A stretch of DNA of 64,000 nt from Megalonaias nervosa. Its lineage: Eukaryota > Mollusca > Bivalvia > Unionida > Unionidae. The notes under the pieces were generated by a model. The model had not been told where the DNA came from. It saw nothing but the letters and a program-made list of their open reading frames with translations, and ran no database searches. Shown one piece after another: positions 23,080-34,309 of this stretch (position 1 is its first letter; each line of letters begins with the position of its first letter). Both the position numbers and the translations under genes were made by a program. The stretch lies in NCBI GenBank assembly GCA_016617855.1, contig JAECUM010001875.1, positions 62,001 to 126,000 on the forward strand. The letters are read 5' to 3'.

Positions 23080-24003
23080 AACATGTTCTGTTATGTTCCG
23101 GGTCAAAATGTTATGTTTGAACGTGAGGCTCACAGGGATGGCTCTAATCTCACGAACAGTAATCTTCAAAAGGCAACTCTGATCTCAGAGTATGCCGAAC
23201 GTATAACCCATTTCGGCTAAAAGCAAGGGCTTGAGGGGTGATTTCCTGTTTTCCACCTAAAGATGTCAAAATTTTAGGAAAAGTCAACTGGGTACCCATC
23301 AGTCCTAATGATCAGTCACCCAGGTACCTGATCAAAGGGAAATTACATTAAATGTGAATGTGCAAAACAAGAGTAATCTATATATTACATGCCATAATTA
23401 CATAAAACAATATCAAAAACATATTTCATATATGGCCCCTGCTTTCAACATGTCTATGGAAAGAAGGTGACTGAATGACGGCTCTTTGATTACTGACAGA
23501 CATTAATCTATTTTTGGCTACAAAGCCTGCTTGTGACAAGAGAACCACCAAACCCTCCAATCTGAACTGAAGATAGTTCGGGTCAACAGAAAGGACATGT
23601 AGTTCGCTTACCCTGCAAGCTGAAGATAAAGCTATCAGGAAACATGTTTTGTATGATAGTAACTTTAGTGATGTGCAGGCTAAAGGTTAGAATTTATTCA
23701 AATTGAGCCATGTTAAAAGCCAGGAGAGATTCCATTGTGGAAAAGAGTAAGAGATTTTGGTTGATTGTGATCAAAATTGGCTAAAAGATCCAAAAAGTCT
23801 TTCTCATGCCTGATATCGTATCTGCCATGATGCCGGAATGTGTCCAAGATCATGGAGCAGTAGCCTTTGATAGTGATTGGGGCCAACTGTTTCTCCTTAA
23901 AGAGCCAGAGAAAAATGTCAGTCGTTGAAGGATTGAGGCACTCCGAGGGATGATGTTATTGATTTGGCACCAGTCCCTGAAAACACACATCTTTCCCTCA
24001 TAA
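23080..24003 (-). pseudogene. DIRS tyrosine recombinase, broken
   Basis: Fragments in order on minus: VFRDWCQINNIIPRSAS (~23985), FKEKQLAPITIKGYCSMILD (~23893), matching the SAM-like core-binding domain; then ALSSACRVSELHVLSVD (~23635-23580), the box-I block with the catalytic Arg (A-R-R-V-S-E in relatives); and near the end REIRAIPVSLTFKHNI (~23140). The C-terminal H-x-x-R and Tyr boxes are not clearly readable. It would have integrated a circular cDNA by site-specific recombination. Stops and frameshifts make it non-functional. Confidence 0.8.
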
Positions 24004-24099
24004 GCCTTCAGAATGGAGGGGCTTCTAGCTCATGATATTCTTTCCACAACTGAAAGGCTTAAATTGTTTATATTGCAAGGTTGCCCTGATAAGAGCCAA

Positions 24100-24420
24100 G
24101 TGTGCAGAAGGAGAAGGTCTGTGCAAGGATGGAACATCTGTGACGATGGTTACTCGAGAAGATTCGAGTTGGCCAGAATCTTCCTTGGTAGATCTATCGC
24201 TAGATCAAGTAGATCGGTGACCAGGACTTGTCCCATCTTAGAGGGGCTATCAGAATCATCTTGCATTGCTGACCCTGTAACTTCTGGATTACTTTTGGTA
24301 TCAGAACTGTGTGAGGGTAGGCAAAGGCCAACAACCCATCCCAACTGACTGACAGAGGATCTAAGGCCCAGGTTTCTGGGTATGGGACTGGAGAATGAAA
24401 AGGTGGGTATCTTTCAATTC
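24100..24420 (-). pseudogene. DIRS RNase H/recombinase linker block
   Basis: The minus frame reads PYPETWALDPLSVSWDGLLA, then FAYPHTVLIPKVIQKLQGQQ and CKMILIAPLRWDKSWSP before a stop. This P-D-P-x-A-W-A-V-D-A-L-x-x-x-W-x-G-L and I-L-I-A-P-x-W-P-x-x-x-W layout is characteristic of DIRS-like polyproteins just ahead of the recombinase. Confidence 0.85.
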
Positions 24421-24469
24421 CATCTTGTTGCAGAAAGGTCGATCATCAGAGGCCCCCAAAGTGTGCAGA

Positions 24470-24742
24470 TCAGAGTGAAGACCAATTGATAGAGAGACTA
24501 CTCCATGTGAAGGACTTGGCTTTTCCTAGGTCAGTCAGGACAATGAACCTACCAGCAATGTGTCTGATTCGTAAGTCGATGTGCAGATTGTTGCACTGAT
24601 GTAGGAACTGCCAAATTATAACACACAGGTCAGGTGATTTGGTGCCATCCTGTCTGAGGAGATGAGTCACCACCACAGAGTTGTCAGACATAACAAAGAC
24701 TGTTTTGCCTGAGAATAGATCTTTTTCAGAAGTTAAAGGCAT
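24470..24742 (-). pseudogene. DIRS RNase H remnant
   Basis: An open minus frame contains SGKTVFVMSDNSVVVTHLLR, then DGTKSPDLC and IDLRIRHIAGRFIVLTDL. The D-N and the R-H-I-x-G-x-x-N-x-x-A-D block correspond to the C-terminal catalytic half of DIRS-type RNase H, with the final 'NVLAD' changed to 'IVLTD'. It is continuous with the linker block after a frame break. Confidence 0.82.
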
Positions 24743-25129
24743 TGATGACTGTTTTCATTTCTAGAATGTTTATGAGTAGAGGCCACTCCCCTGGCTCCCA
24801 CAATCCATTGATGGTAGTGAAGTCCTGAGAATGGTGGACACCCTAACTGTAAGTATTGGTGTCAGTACATAATGTTATTTTTCACTTGGGGCATCTTCAA
24901 TGGGATTTTCCTGGTTAGTCAACTTGGGTTTGTGCCACTGATGCAGTAATGATCATATCTCAGGTGTGATCATGACTGTTTGATTGACAAAACATGAAAA
25001 GGGGTGCCATTGTGCTTGCAATGACATCTGTAATGGGCACATAAAAAGACGGCTGAGCGGGATCACGTCCACTGCCACATTAAATAATCCAAGGAGTTGC
25101 AACAACTCTCTCCTTGAAATCCAAGTCCT

Positions 25130-25940
25130 ATTGGAAATGAACTTGATGAGTTAGATGATTCTGATTACATGAACACAAAGAAACTGCAACAGATTCAGGT
25201 CAGTTAAGAACTTCATACTCAGATGGACTAAAGTCTGGGATGGACAAAGGTCTGACTTTTCCCAGTTCGCTCGAAAGCCTAGATGATCTGAAAGAGAGAA
25301 GAGATCATTCCTGCCTTGGATTAGGATAGAACTTAAGTGTTTTTGGAAGATGTCAACTACATACACTGCCGTTGCTGTTAATTATGTCAACTGGAACAGG
25401 ATGATAACACAATTCATAATCTTGGTAAAAGCCCAAGGGCAGATGTTAAGACCAAAAGGAAAGACTCTGAACTAATAAACTGTGCTTTTTTTATGAGCGA
25501 CCGTATCTCCTGTTGTAGAAAGGCATTCTTCTGATCTGAAGGTAGGTCCATGGAGAGGGGAGGGGTTTGCATGAATGAACCAAAAGTCATATTTGAAATG
25601 ACCCCGCTTGGAAATAGCATGGAACATATTATCGTCCACTTTATAGTACAAGAGAGTTGACATAAGAACAGCTGCTAAATTCTTGTCAAGGGCTGGGAGA
25701 TCCATACTGAACGTGTTGGAGTGAATATTATACCAGCGAGAGGAGAATGTTGATGGTATGTGGCACTCTGAGAAGAAAGCCTTAGAAATACACTGGTCAC
25801 CAATCCTACCTGAAAGCCATCCATTAATATCTTTAATCTTTGCTGACTGAGGAAGGACAGCATCTCTTCCTCCTCACCGATATCTACCGATGCCTTGACT
25901 TTATAGTCTTGGATAGTGGTAGAGGTGGAGGGCATTCTGA
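25130..25940 (-). pseudogene. DIRS reverse transcriptase, broken
   Basis: Minus frames include VDDNMFHAISKRGHFKYDF near 25640, FRVFPFGLNICPWAFTKIMN near 25460 (the palm L-P-F-G-L-x-x-A-P-x-x-F-T-K-x-M block), VVDIFQKHLSSIL near 25360 where the catalytic Y/V-x-D-D would lie (only one Asp remains), and ANWEKSDLCPSQTLVHLSMKF near 25265 (the K-S-x-L-x-P-s-q...L-G-m-x-F block). It is interrupted by stops and at least one frameshift. Confidence 0.8.
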
Positions 25941-26186
25941 AATGAGCAACACCTGATAAATTTCCTTGTTTGCGGCTTGAAAGCTAAATTCAGTCCACTC
26001 CATAGTTGAATCTGAATATGGTTGATTTGCTGGTACTTTTGTCACACTCACTGTGTGTCAGGTCCCCTTCTGGGTCAGCTTGCAGTTCTGAAAAGGTCAT
26101 GCCAGGTGGCATCACTGGAACTGCTGGCTGGTGTGCTAGGCATATAGTTGGCCCAGATACTGGCGGTATATAAGACAGTCTGGTTA

Positions 26187-26738
26187 TCACTGGTACTGGC
26201 TGCTCCAAAGGAATGGCAGACATAGAGATTTCTCACTGAAATCTCTGGTATAATAATGGTAAGTTGCTGACTGTGTAGCTAGACAGATGGATCTATCACT
26301 AAGATTCCCATACAATCTATTTGGCTGGACTGTTTCAGAGAAAAGGTCCCCATGCTGGGATGGCTGGATGGCCAGTGGCAGCTTAATGGCTGGTGATGAC
26401 AGTATGACCCGTAACAGTGTGGCGGTATTAAGAATTGGATCCAAAGGATCCAGGTCAAACCCCATGAACCCTGATTTAGAGGCTCAAAGGTCATGCTCAG
26501 ACATGTGGGGGTGACTTATGCCCACTATGCTCTGCCTACAACTGGGGGAAAGCTCCCCAATGAGTCAGAAAAAAGTGCAGAATCAAGCGTGGGAAAATGG
26601 GCCAAAATTTGCTCTGATGTCAGGAGTTGCATCTCTTGTACCAGACGATGCATCTGTTCGAAAGATGACTGTACACTTTCCTCATCCTCCTCCACCCATG
26701 CTGCTAATTTAACTATGGCTGATAGTTGCAACAGATGA
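26187..26738 (-). pseudogene. Possible DIRS gag-like frame
   Basis: Minus frames at 26525-26731 and 26187-26494 lie upstream of the RT in the same orientation. The first is acidic and probably helical (WVEEDEESVQSSFEQMHRLV). No zinc knuckle is seen. Assignment as gag rests on position. Confidence 0.45.
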
Positions 26739-27375
26739 ACTTTCTGGGTGGGGGGAGGGACCCAGTGTCCCTCACAAGACTTACATCGAAGGTTGATTTA
26801 GGATGAATGCTGACATCAATGCTTTTCTTCCTTGATTTTATCTGTCATTCCTTCTCCTTGGCTGCTGTTTGGATCACTAAGGCCCAGATTTCTTCTGACC
26901 ATGTGTTACATATGCTTCATGTCGTCGACAATGTATATTTCGTACATACAATACAGGAGTCATGTTTATCCTCCTTTGCTTTAAACTTTCTGCACTTTAA
27001 GTACTTGGATGACATTCCCACTGAAATGACACAAGAAAAGAAAAAAATAAATACTAAATTTGTAATGCAGTATATTGCTAACTTACTAACTCACTAAATC
27101 AATTTCATTACTAACTGAAAAGTGAAAAGTCTCATGTTAGAAGCCTATAGCCATGCTATGAACTAATGCATAATCCCTTGTTAACAATTCTTTCAAAACA
27201 ACACCAAATAAGAAACCAAGCATAAATTAGCAATGCAGCATATTAAAACTTGCTAAAATTATCTCTGTTACCAACAGAGTAAGCGAAATAGTAGAAGTTG
27301 TGCTCACTTGTAATGACCTTGCAAGAGGTCAACGATAGTGTGTTATAATGTGGTCTTAAACATACAAAGTATGAA

Positions 27376-27520
27376 ATAGACAGGAAAAGACGATTTTAGT
27401 CTTTTTAGTAGGGCTGGATTCATGAGCTAGCAGGCTATTATTCCTGATGTAATGTAATTATAGAATGTATCTGAAGGAGAAAAATAATCCTTGTATGTGT
27501 GAGACGGAAATGCCACCCTC
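27376..27520. repeat. DIRS right terminal inverted repeat
   Basis: 'aatagacaggaaaagacgat...tagtagggctggattcatgagctagcaggctattattcctgat' matches the reverse complement of 22470-22545. 'agaatgtatctgaaggagaa' at ~27464 matches the reverse complement of 22723-22748. Confidence 0.82.
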
Positions 27521-29340
27521 TGGATTCAACTATGTGGACACAAACTTTTCAAAGCCTCATTTCTGCTGTTAATTCTGCACCTTAGGTGGGAAATCCCTAT
27601 CCCATACCACAACATAATTGATTCTATTAGTCTCCTGATTGCTTTGAAAGCAAGTAAAAAAGTAGCACCAACAGCACAGATCCTGACCTATCAGTGCTTT
27701 AAGAGATGGCAGGTCTGGATCAAAGCTGCTGCAGTTGTGTGCATGTTGTACTTTACCAAATACAGTACCTACCAGTCAAAAAAAGAGACTTAGTTCTGAA
27801 AAGAAGAATGTAATGTGAAATATGATTTGAATCTGACATAATTCTAATGTGTATTCTTTCCTACAAAAGACAAACAGCTGCAGACATAAAATGAACTAAA
27901 ATCTGATGCAAATATATTGATCATTGAAGCCACCGAAGCAGATATAAGAGCATATACTTTAGGGCATTGTTCCAAAGCAACCAGTCTTGAGTCTTTAATG
28001 TAAAAGCAAAAGGAAAAGGTGTAAACAAAACCATTAAAACAATATAAACTGTCAAATTATATGTAAGCAGACTGAACATATTTTTTCGGTTTTTGATTAT
28101 TTTACATCCTTAATTTTGTTTCATTTTAAATTAAAATAAAGTCATTCCTTCAAAGCTAAAGTTTTTATGAAGAATAATTTATAACACTAATTATATATTC
28201 ATTTCTATGAGATAAGTATAAATAAAATGAACATTTTAATAAAAAAATTGCATTTCATGTAGAGGGTTAAAACCAGTGAAATATTGTCAAGATGTAATAA
28301 CTTTCACACTCAGTTCTAAGTCAAAATGGGGACTTTACATCATTTGAGACAATTCTTCTGTGTTTGTTAGTGTTTTTAACCATTTGTTTTTTTTCAATGC
28401 TTGATCTTGTTTACCAAATTACAAGAATTATCAAAACATATCTATGACTTTGCCTAATCAATTGTAACTATGTCAAGCATATTCAGTGCTTATTTGCCAT
28501 TGACTCAACAATGCATATCTAACAACTTGGTTACACTAAAACAGTTCGATTACAAAAATATCTATAGACATGATTTCTTCAACAATTATCTAAAATTGCA
28601 TGAATGTCATATTTTAAAATTTTTAAGCAAATCATCTAACTCCTGATTTTATAGTGCATTCCTGATTTATAGTGTGCTCCTGATTTATAGTGTACTCCAA
28701 AACCTACTGCTTTATATCAATACTAGTGAATCTCTGAATATTATTTCTATACATTCTTGACATGCTCATCCATGCATTATACCCTAACTCTTATGCTGTC
28801 TTCTTCCTTTGAAAACACAATTTACAGTTTTGAATTTGGGGCAAATTTGATCAGAAGGGGGAGGGCAAGAGTACCAGAGGAAGGATGAAACAATATGACA
28901 GAGATTTGCATGGCCAGGTAAATATTTGTTTTATATCACCACCTGCCCAACTTTAGTCTCATTTATGTACACGACTGATGTCAACTATCTCACTTTATGA
29001 ATAATACTGAGGATATCCAAGGCATTATTATTACTGAAGAATCTGTACAAACTATGCAATAGAACTGATAAAGTGAGTTTGCAGGCATATGTAAACCATA
29101 CTTGTAATATTTATTTCTGGATTAATGAGAGAAGAAAAAGCTTTATCATGTGCAAACTACTAAACAAATTACATCCATGTTATACCATGACATGTTTGTT
29201 TAATGGAAATTACATTTTTATATTCAGTCTGTACCAACCATGTATCACTCATAAACTTTAAATGGTAAAATAAATGTATAGTTTAGAAACTGCATACATG
29301 TACCACCAGCAGCAGACAATCAGATGGCATGAATACTTAC
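27521..29340. other. Convertase intron with a short tandem repeat
   Basis: It includes a copy of the dispersed palindromic repeat near 27675-27760 ('agatcctgacctatcagtgc...ggcaggtctggatca'). Three units of ~18 bp 'cctgatttatagtgtRct' lie at about 28643-28698. No gene is seen before the exon at 29341. Confidence 0.55.
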
Positions 29341-29642
29341 ATGAACTAGCCCCATTTTCAATCTCAAGTATCCACTGGCCTTTAGCCAGTTCTCCCCAAG
29401 TATGGGTTGTCATGAATGCCCAATTATTAAAACCTTCACGTGATGTGTCTCTGTTTCTTTTGGCTAACAGCGTAGAGCGTGTCCCCATGGGGGAAGTAAG
29501 AAAAATTTGAATTTCTCCTCTGCGACTTGCAGTCAGTGTGATACGAGCTTGTACATGCTCTAGATATTTAACATGACTTGAGGTTCCCTCACAGCCATTG
29601 GTGTACAAAGGAACTGTTATCTTCCCATTCATTGGGATGGGC
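29341..29642 (-). CDS. Proprotein convertase, P-domain exon
   Basis: 302 bp between TTTTTCCAG (acceptor, ends 29643) and T|GTAAGTATT (donor). Phase-2 entry completes a Lys codon from exon 38707-38824. It encodes about 100 residues of the P (Homo B) domain: the Cys in YTNGCEGTSS, HVKYLEHVQARITLTASRRG, TSPMGTRSTLLAKR, then NNWAFMTTHTWGE and WILEIENG. These blocks are conserved throughout furin/PCSK enzymes and stabilise the catalytic domain. Spacing from VPPQHIC to the P-domain Cys equals that in PCSK5. It is continued by the exon at 5069. Confidence 0.96.
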
Positions 29643-29937
29643 CTGGAAAAAGAAAGAAACAAAGTGATTAATATACTTCAATGTTGAAGAAGAAAAACAA
29701 CAAGAGCAACTAAATTCAAAGGGCATAAGTACTCAACCTGGAAACACAGGCCAGGAATTTCAGGCTATTATGGATAAGTCATACAAGTATGTTTCTTTTT
29801 TTGTTTTTTAAATTTTATTTTAAAGCAACAGTGACATGTTTTTTGAAGAAGGAATGGATTTCTTTAAATACTAATCCTAAACCATGGTAAAATTGATTTG
29901 TGTTTACTATCTGACACTATGATGATGGAGTCTACAA

Positions 29938-30115
29938 TGATTGTTTTGGTTTGGTTTTCTGGGTTTAATGCCAGCTTTCAGCACTGGAAGCTACTGGCAA
30001 AATGTTTTCTCACATACCTACATTGGCCAAGCTAAGATTTGAACCCACATGTACAGAAGTGAGATGTGAGTGATTGATTGAGCACGTTTAGACTACTTTT
30101 CCAGCCGGGGCCCCC
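29938..30115 (-). mobile_element. SINE family A, internally deleted copy
   Basis: The plus strand shows 'ttttctgggtttaatgccagctttcagcac' fused directly to 'ggaagctactggcaaaatgttttctcacata', so the usual ~80 bp between these blocks is missing. The tRNA-like head lies at the right end with B box complement AGATTTGAACCC. Confidence 0.72.
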
Positions 30116-30508
30116 AGTCTACACTGAAATTATAACTAGTGGACACCTTTGTATAATGGGAACATGCTCATAAAGGACACAATTAAAAATATTATGAACC
30201 ACTTTTTCTTAGTACAGCTCTCCGCATTTATAACACAGTAACTGGGGTACATAATCACTGACCATGTTATGCACCAAACTATGGTATAGCAAGAACATCA
30301 TTATAAACTGAACCACAATATTGTAAGAACTGCACATGTACTGAACTGATGAATAGTGGAAATGATCAAATTTTTCAAATAATAATGTTTCAAAGATATA
30401 ACACTAAGTTTCATGTTGTTTCCATTCAAACCGTATTATACTACTTTTGATAAACTGATTCAAATATAGTAGTGTAATTTTGGTCATAGTATCCACAGTG
30501 GTACCCTG

Positions 30509-31318
30509 TGTTATGTATATTTAATTTGTTTGTTTGTTAGCATTAAAAAATTTCTATTTCATTACAAGCTAAATTGTTCTCTGTGTATGATCTTAATATC
30601 AGGATTTTTATTCAAGTAAACAAGAAGGAGTAAATATGTTGATTTGGGTCAGGGTTTTGGAGTTTATTAAGTGAATTTTACAGATTATTGTGTTGTAAAT
30701 AAACAAGGCTCATTATATCATTCGAGAAGGTTATTTTCCGTTAGGTAATGGTGTGTTTATTCAAGAAAATGCTAACTGTGACCTGAGGTCAAGTAGAGAA
30801 ATAATCTTGTGACTGCGAGGATTTGGTCATTCATGCTTTAACATCTAGCACTTCTGAGAAGTATTATGTTGTGACCAGTTTGTGCTGAATTTTATTTTCT
30901 TCAAATTAATGAATTCAAGTGATTATTTTCTCTGGAAATGCAAAAGTGCTCTGATAAGGTTTTTGGATAAAGACATTCACTGGAATTTATAATATATTCA
31001 AACCTGGAATTATATTACTGTGATTCAATAAAAGACTATTGACATATCAGCACTCCATAAGCTATAACAGACACGTCATGCCTTCAGTTCTGGATCTCTT
31101 CAGGACTTGTACTGAGTTTTATTCAGGACTTTAAATTACTAGAACTTGTGTCTGATCTAATTCTTGGATTATTTTGGGTTTAAATTCACAACACCATAAA
31201 TTCTTTTTTCACATTTTCACTTTGTATTCTAGGGAAATAAATTATTTGTTAAGTTTTACAAAACTTATTGTCTTTCTCTCTTTTCTGTTACTTATTTTAA
31301 GAGCATAGACTTGTAACA
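30509..31318 (+). repeat. 5' LTR
   Basis: Begins TGTTATGTATATTTAATTT and ends CTTGTAACA (TGTTA...TAACA ends). Near its 3' end 'gaaataaattatttgttaa' contains a likely polyadenylation signal shared with the 3' LTR. At about 810 bp it is some 240 bp longer than the 3' LTR, with alignment clear only at the extremes. Confidence 0.82.
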
Positions 31319-31324
31319 GAAAAG

Positions 31325-31342
31325 TGGGGGCTCGTCTGGGAT
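31325..31342 (+). promoter_or_regulatory. Primer binding site, tRNA-Pro type
   Basis: TGGGGGCTCGTCTGGGAT, six bases after the 5' LTR, matches the 3' end complement of tRNA-Pro used by many retroelements with one change (C to T at the thirteenth position). Confidence 0.85.
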
Positions 31343-31457
31343 ACAAATTTTGCTAAAATATTTCAGAAAACTTTTTTACATTTAAATTCCCCTGGTTTCG
31401 TAATTTTTTAAATCCCAAGTATTATTTCATATCTTAGAAATCTTTAGTGAAATCAAT

Positions 31458-32760
31458 ATGCTTTTTACAATGTCATCTAAAGTGGAGATCTTTATTTCAA
31501 ATCCAACCCAGGAACAGTTACATTCCTTGAACAAAGATGAATTGATTCAGTTTGCCAGAAAATATGATCTTTCTGAGGCAAAAGCTTCTTTAAGGAAGCA
31601 AAAAATAAAAAATATTTTGGTCCAATATTTGGTGGAAAATAATGTTTTGGACAAAAGTGCTTTGGATTTGATTAGTAAGTCTGTATCAGATTCTAACATA
31701 AAAGTAAAGGAATAAAAATTAAAATACAAGATGGAAGTAGAGTTAAGAAGGCTTGAACTTCAGAAAGAGAAAGAGGAGAAACAAATGCAAATGTAATTAG
31801 ATAAAGAGGAAAAAGATAGGAGAATGCAACTGGAGAAAGAGGAGAAACAAATGCAATTAGATGAAGATAAAAGAGAGAGGAAAATGCTACTGGAGAAAGA
31901 GGAGAGAGAGAAACAAATGCAGTCACAGAAAGAAAAAAAACAAAACAAATGCAAATGAAATTGGAGAAAGAGAAAGAAACAAATACAGTTACAGAAAGAA
32001 GAAAAACAAATGTAAATGCAACTGGAGAAAGAGGAGAGAGAGAGACAAATGCAAATGGAAAAAGAAAAGGAAGACAGAGAATTGCAGAGTAAAAGAGAGA
32101 AGGAAGAAAGGGAATATCAATTTAGATTAAAAGAATTAGAGCTGGCAAGTGAACAGCACATCCCCACTTTTACATACAAATTCAAGTTTTGATGTTACCA
32201 AGAATATTAGGATAGTGCCCCCTTTTAGTTTTAGAGAAAAAGAAGTAGACAAATATTTTCCTCATTTTGAAAAAATTGATGAAAATTTGAAATGGCCAAG
32301 AGAGCATTGGACTCTATTATTACAGAGTGCACTTTTTGACAAAGCACAAGACATCTATATTTCCCTGTCAGTTCAGCAAAGTGCTGACTATGATCTGGCA
32401 TCTTAAAGAATTATGAGTTGGTTCCTGAGGCTTATCGACAAATATTCAGGAACTATAAAAAAGAAGCTGGACAAACTCATGTCGAATTTGCAAGAGAAAA
32501 AGAGCAGTTATTTGATAGGTGGTGCTTAGCCAGGAAAGTTTATCAAGATTATGAAAATTAAGACAACTTGTATTACTTGAAGAGTTCAAGAATTGTGTCC
32601 ATAGTGACATTAAGACTTATCTTGATGAGCATAAGGTCGAAACCTTAGAAAATGCTGCTTGTACTGCTGACGAGTATTCCTTAGCTCATAAAGTTTCTTT
32701 TGTGAGTAAGTCTTCCACTCAGCAGTCATCTGGTAAAAAAATATTTTAGCCATATACGAG
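31458..32760 (+). pseudogene. Gypsy gag, broken
   Basis: The frame starts MLFTMSSKVEIF with a short helical N-terminal part to 31715, then a stop, then a long run of K/E/Q/R-rich heptad-like repeats (EKEEKQMQ repeated) to about 32130, probably coiled coil. The conserved core follows: TKNIRIVPPFSFREKEVDKY, FPHFEKIDENLKWPREHWTL and a region echoing 'vPEaYRq.FrnykK'. Stops at 31713, near 31796, around 32190 and 32404 break it. The glutamate-lysine repeats are more extended than expected for gypsy gag. Confidence 0.8.
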
Positions 32761-32839
32761 CCCTTCCAAATTTTAATCTGGCATAACCTTTAAAAATCAA
32801 GTTTCTGATAAAATTGATTAGAAGTCCTTATCTCTTCCT

Positions 32840-33265
32840 ATGTGTACCTATTGCAAGAAGAAGGGACATGTTATTTCTGATTGCTACAAACTGAAAAATA
32901 AGCAACAGAATCAAGACAGACCTATTCCAAATGCTCTTATTTCTAAGAGGTTAAGGTCACGGTTATGTATTGAAAGCAATACATTTGTTGGGTCTAATAA
33001 ACCCCAGTCTGATTTTATTATGGAGAATTATGAACCATTCAAGTCTAAGGGTTCTACATCACTCATGGGTGATTCAGCCAATCCTATCCCTATTAAAATT
33101 TTATGGGACACAGGAGCTTCTCAGAGTCTTTTATTATCAAGTACTTTGCCTTTTCTGAGAAGTCTTCTTCTAATGAGAGTGTTCTTATTCAGGAGTAGAG
33201 TGTGGGTTCTTGATGTTCCTCTCTATTGTGTAAATTTGTCATCAGACTTAGTCTCAGGACAGTGA
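32840..33265 (+). pseudogene. Zinc knuckle plus aspartic protease
   Basis: CTYCKKKGHVISDC (32843-32884) is a CX2CX4HX4C nucleocapsid zinc knuckle. IKILWDTGASQSLLL with DTGAS at 33107-33121 is the retropepsin active site. The frame closes at 33263 and similarity continues in another frame (VHLLLGNDLTGEKVVVNP, 33300-33350), the usual flap/C-terminal block. Confidence 0.85.
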
Positions 33266-33573
33266 CAGTCAAAACAGTGTCTTCTTTACCCATTGAGGAC
33301 GTTCATTTATTACTAGGAAATGACCTAACTGGAGAAAAGGTTGTGGTTAATCCACTTGTAACTGACAAGCCTTGTTTGGATCAGAAAGTCAGTCCTATTG
33401 AAAAAGAATTCCCTAATGTATACCCAGCCTATGCAGTTACTAGAGCTATGGCAAAGAAAGCTCTTGAGAATGATGTTGATCAGGAATGTATTCCTTTAGC
33501 TGACACATGTATTGGTCACAGTGATCCTCTTTTAACTACTCATTCTCTTTATTCTTATCAGGGTGACAAATGA
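33226..33573 (+). pseudogene. Protease C-terminal part and linker, first copy
   Basis: An open frame containing EDVHLLLGNDLTGEKVVVNP and TRAMAKKALENDVDQE. It overlaps the preceding frame by about 40 bp in a different phase, which indicates a frameshift in the ancestral pol. It is repeated in diverged form just downstream. Confidence 0.7.
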
Positions 33574-33589
33574 CAATCACTTATTGGTG

Positions 33590-34130
33590 ATTCTGTCAAG
33601 CCTATCCCTACCAAAATATTAAGGGACACTGGAGCTTCTGAGAATATTTTTTTTATCAGGTACTTTGTCTTTGTTTGGGAAGACTTCTTCTGGTGAAATT
33701 GTTCTTATTCAGGAAGTGGAGTGCAGCTTTGTTTATGTCCCTCTCCATTGTGTCAATCTGACATCAGACTTAACAGTTGAAACAATGACTTTTTTAACCA
33801 ATTCATTTATTACTAGACAATGACCCAGTTGGAGACTAAGTCATGAATAATCCACTTGTAAATGACAGCTATGTTTGGATCAAAATGTAGATCCTATTGA
33901 GACTGAAATTCCTGATCTGTAACCTGCTTGTGCAGTTACCAGAGCTATGGCAAAAAGAGTTCTTGAGAATGATGATGATCATAAAATTATTTTGTTTTGC
34001 TAACACATTTACATGTATTGGTAAGTTTTTTGATGAGGTCACTTTGCTCCTCATATTGATTAATCAAATAAATATGATCATTGTGATCCTCTTTTTACTA
34101 CTCATTCTCTTTATTCTAATCAGGGTGACA
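33590..34130 (+). repeat. Tandem duplicate of the protease region
   Basis: 'cctatccctaccaaaatatt...gacactggagcttct' (second DTGAS codons at 33625-33639) repeats 33080-33121. 'gcagttaccagagctatggcaaa' repeats ~33433. 'tactactcattctctttattct' repeats ~33535. Offsets of 518-562 bp between landmarks show an internal tandem duplication with later indels. The copy is full of stops. Confidence 0.87.
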
Positions 34131-34309
34131 AAAGAATTATCATTGACATTTCCTGTTTGCTGCAGTGGGCTCTTAGTGAAACTGAAGCAACAGAAGTACC
34201 TGATTTGTCATTTTATGAAAAATGGGGTCCTTATGAGAAAATGGAGACCACCTGAGGTACCCAATGGTGATGAGTGGTCAGTAAGCTCTGAAGTTGTTCT
34301 TCTGAGGTC

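Larger units (their letters stand above)
22397..27520 (-). mobile_element. DIRS-like tyrosine-recombinase retrotransposon, degenerate
   Basis: On the minus strand the order is possible gag, reverse transcriptase, RNase H, DIRS linker block, tyrosine recombinase, flanked by related sequences in inverted orientation (22397-22760 and 27376-27500). Integrase and LTRs are absent, as expected for the DIRS order. The left end also has an internal duplication and fold-back typical of the circular-junction arrangement of DIRS1-like elements. All frames are broken. Confidence 0.87.

Noticed and set aside
24013..24348. 111-codon plus frame with many Arg and Ser
   Set aside because: It lies antisense to the DIRS linker block, whose minus-strand motifs are clearly conserved.
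31547..31954. Minus frames rich in Phe, Ser, Cys and Leu opposite the gypsy gag
   Set aside because: Antisense of the Lys/Glu-rich coiled-coil repeats of gag on plus.
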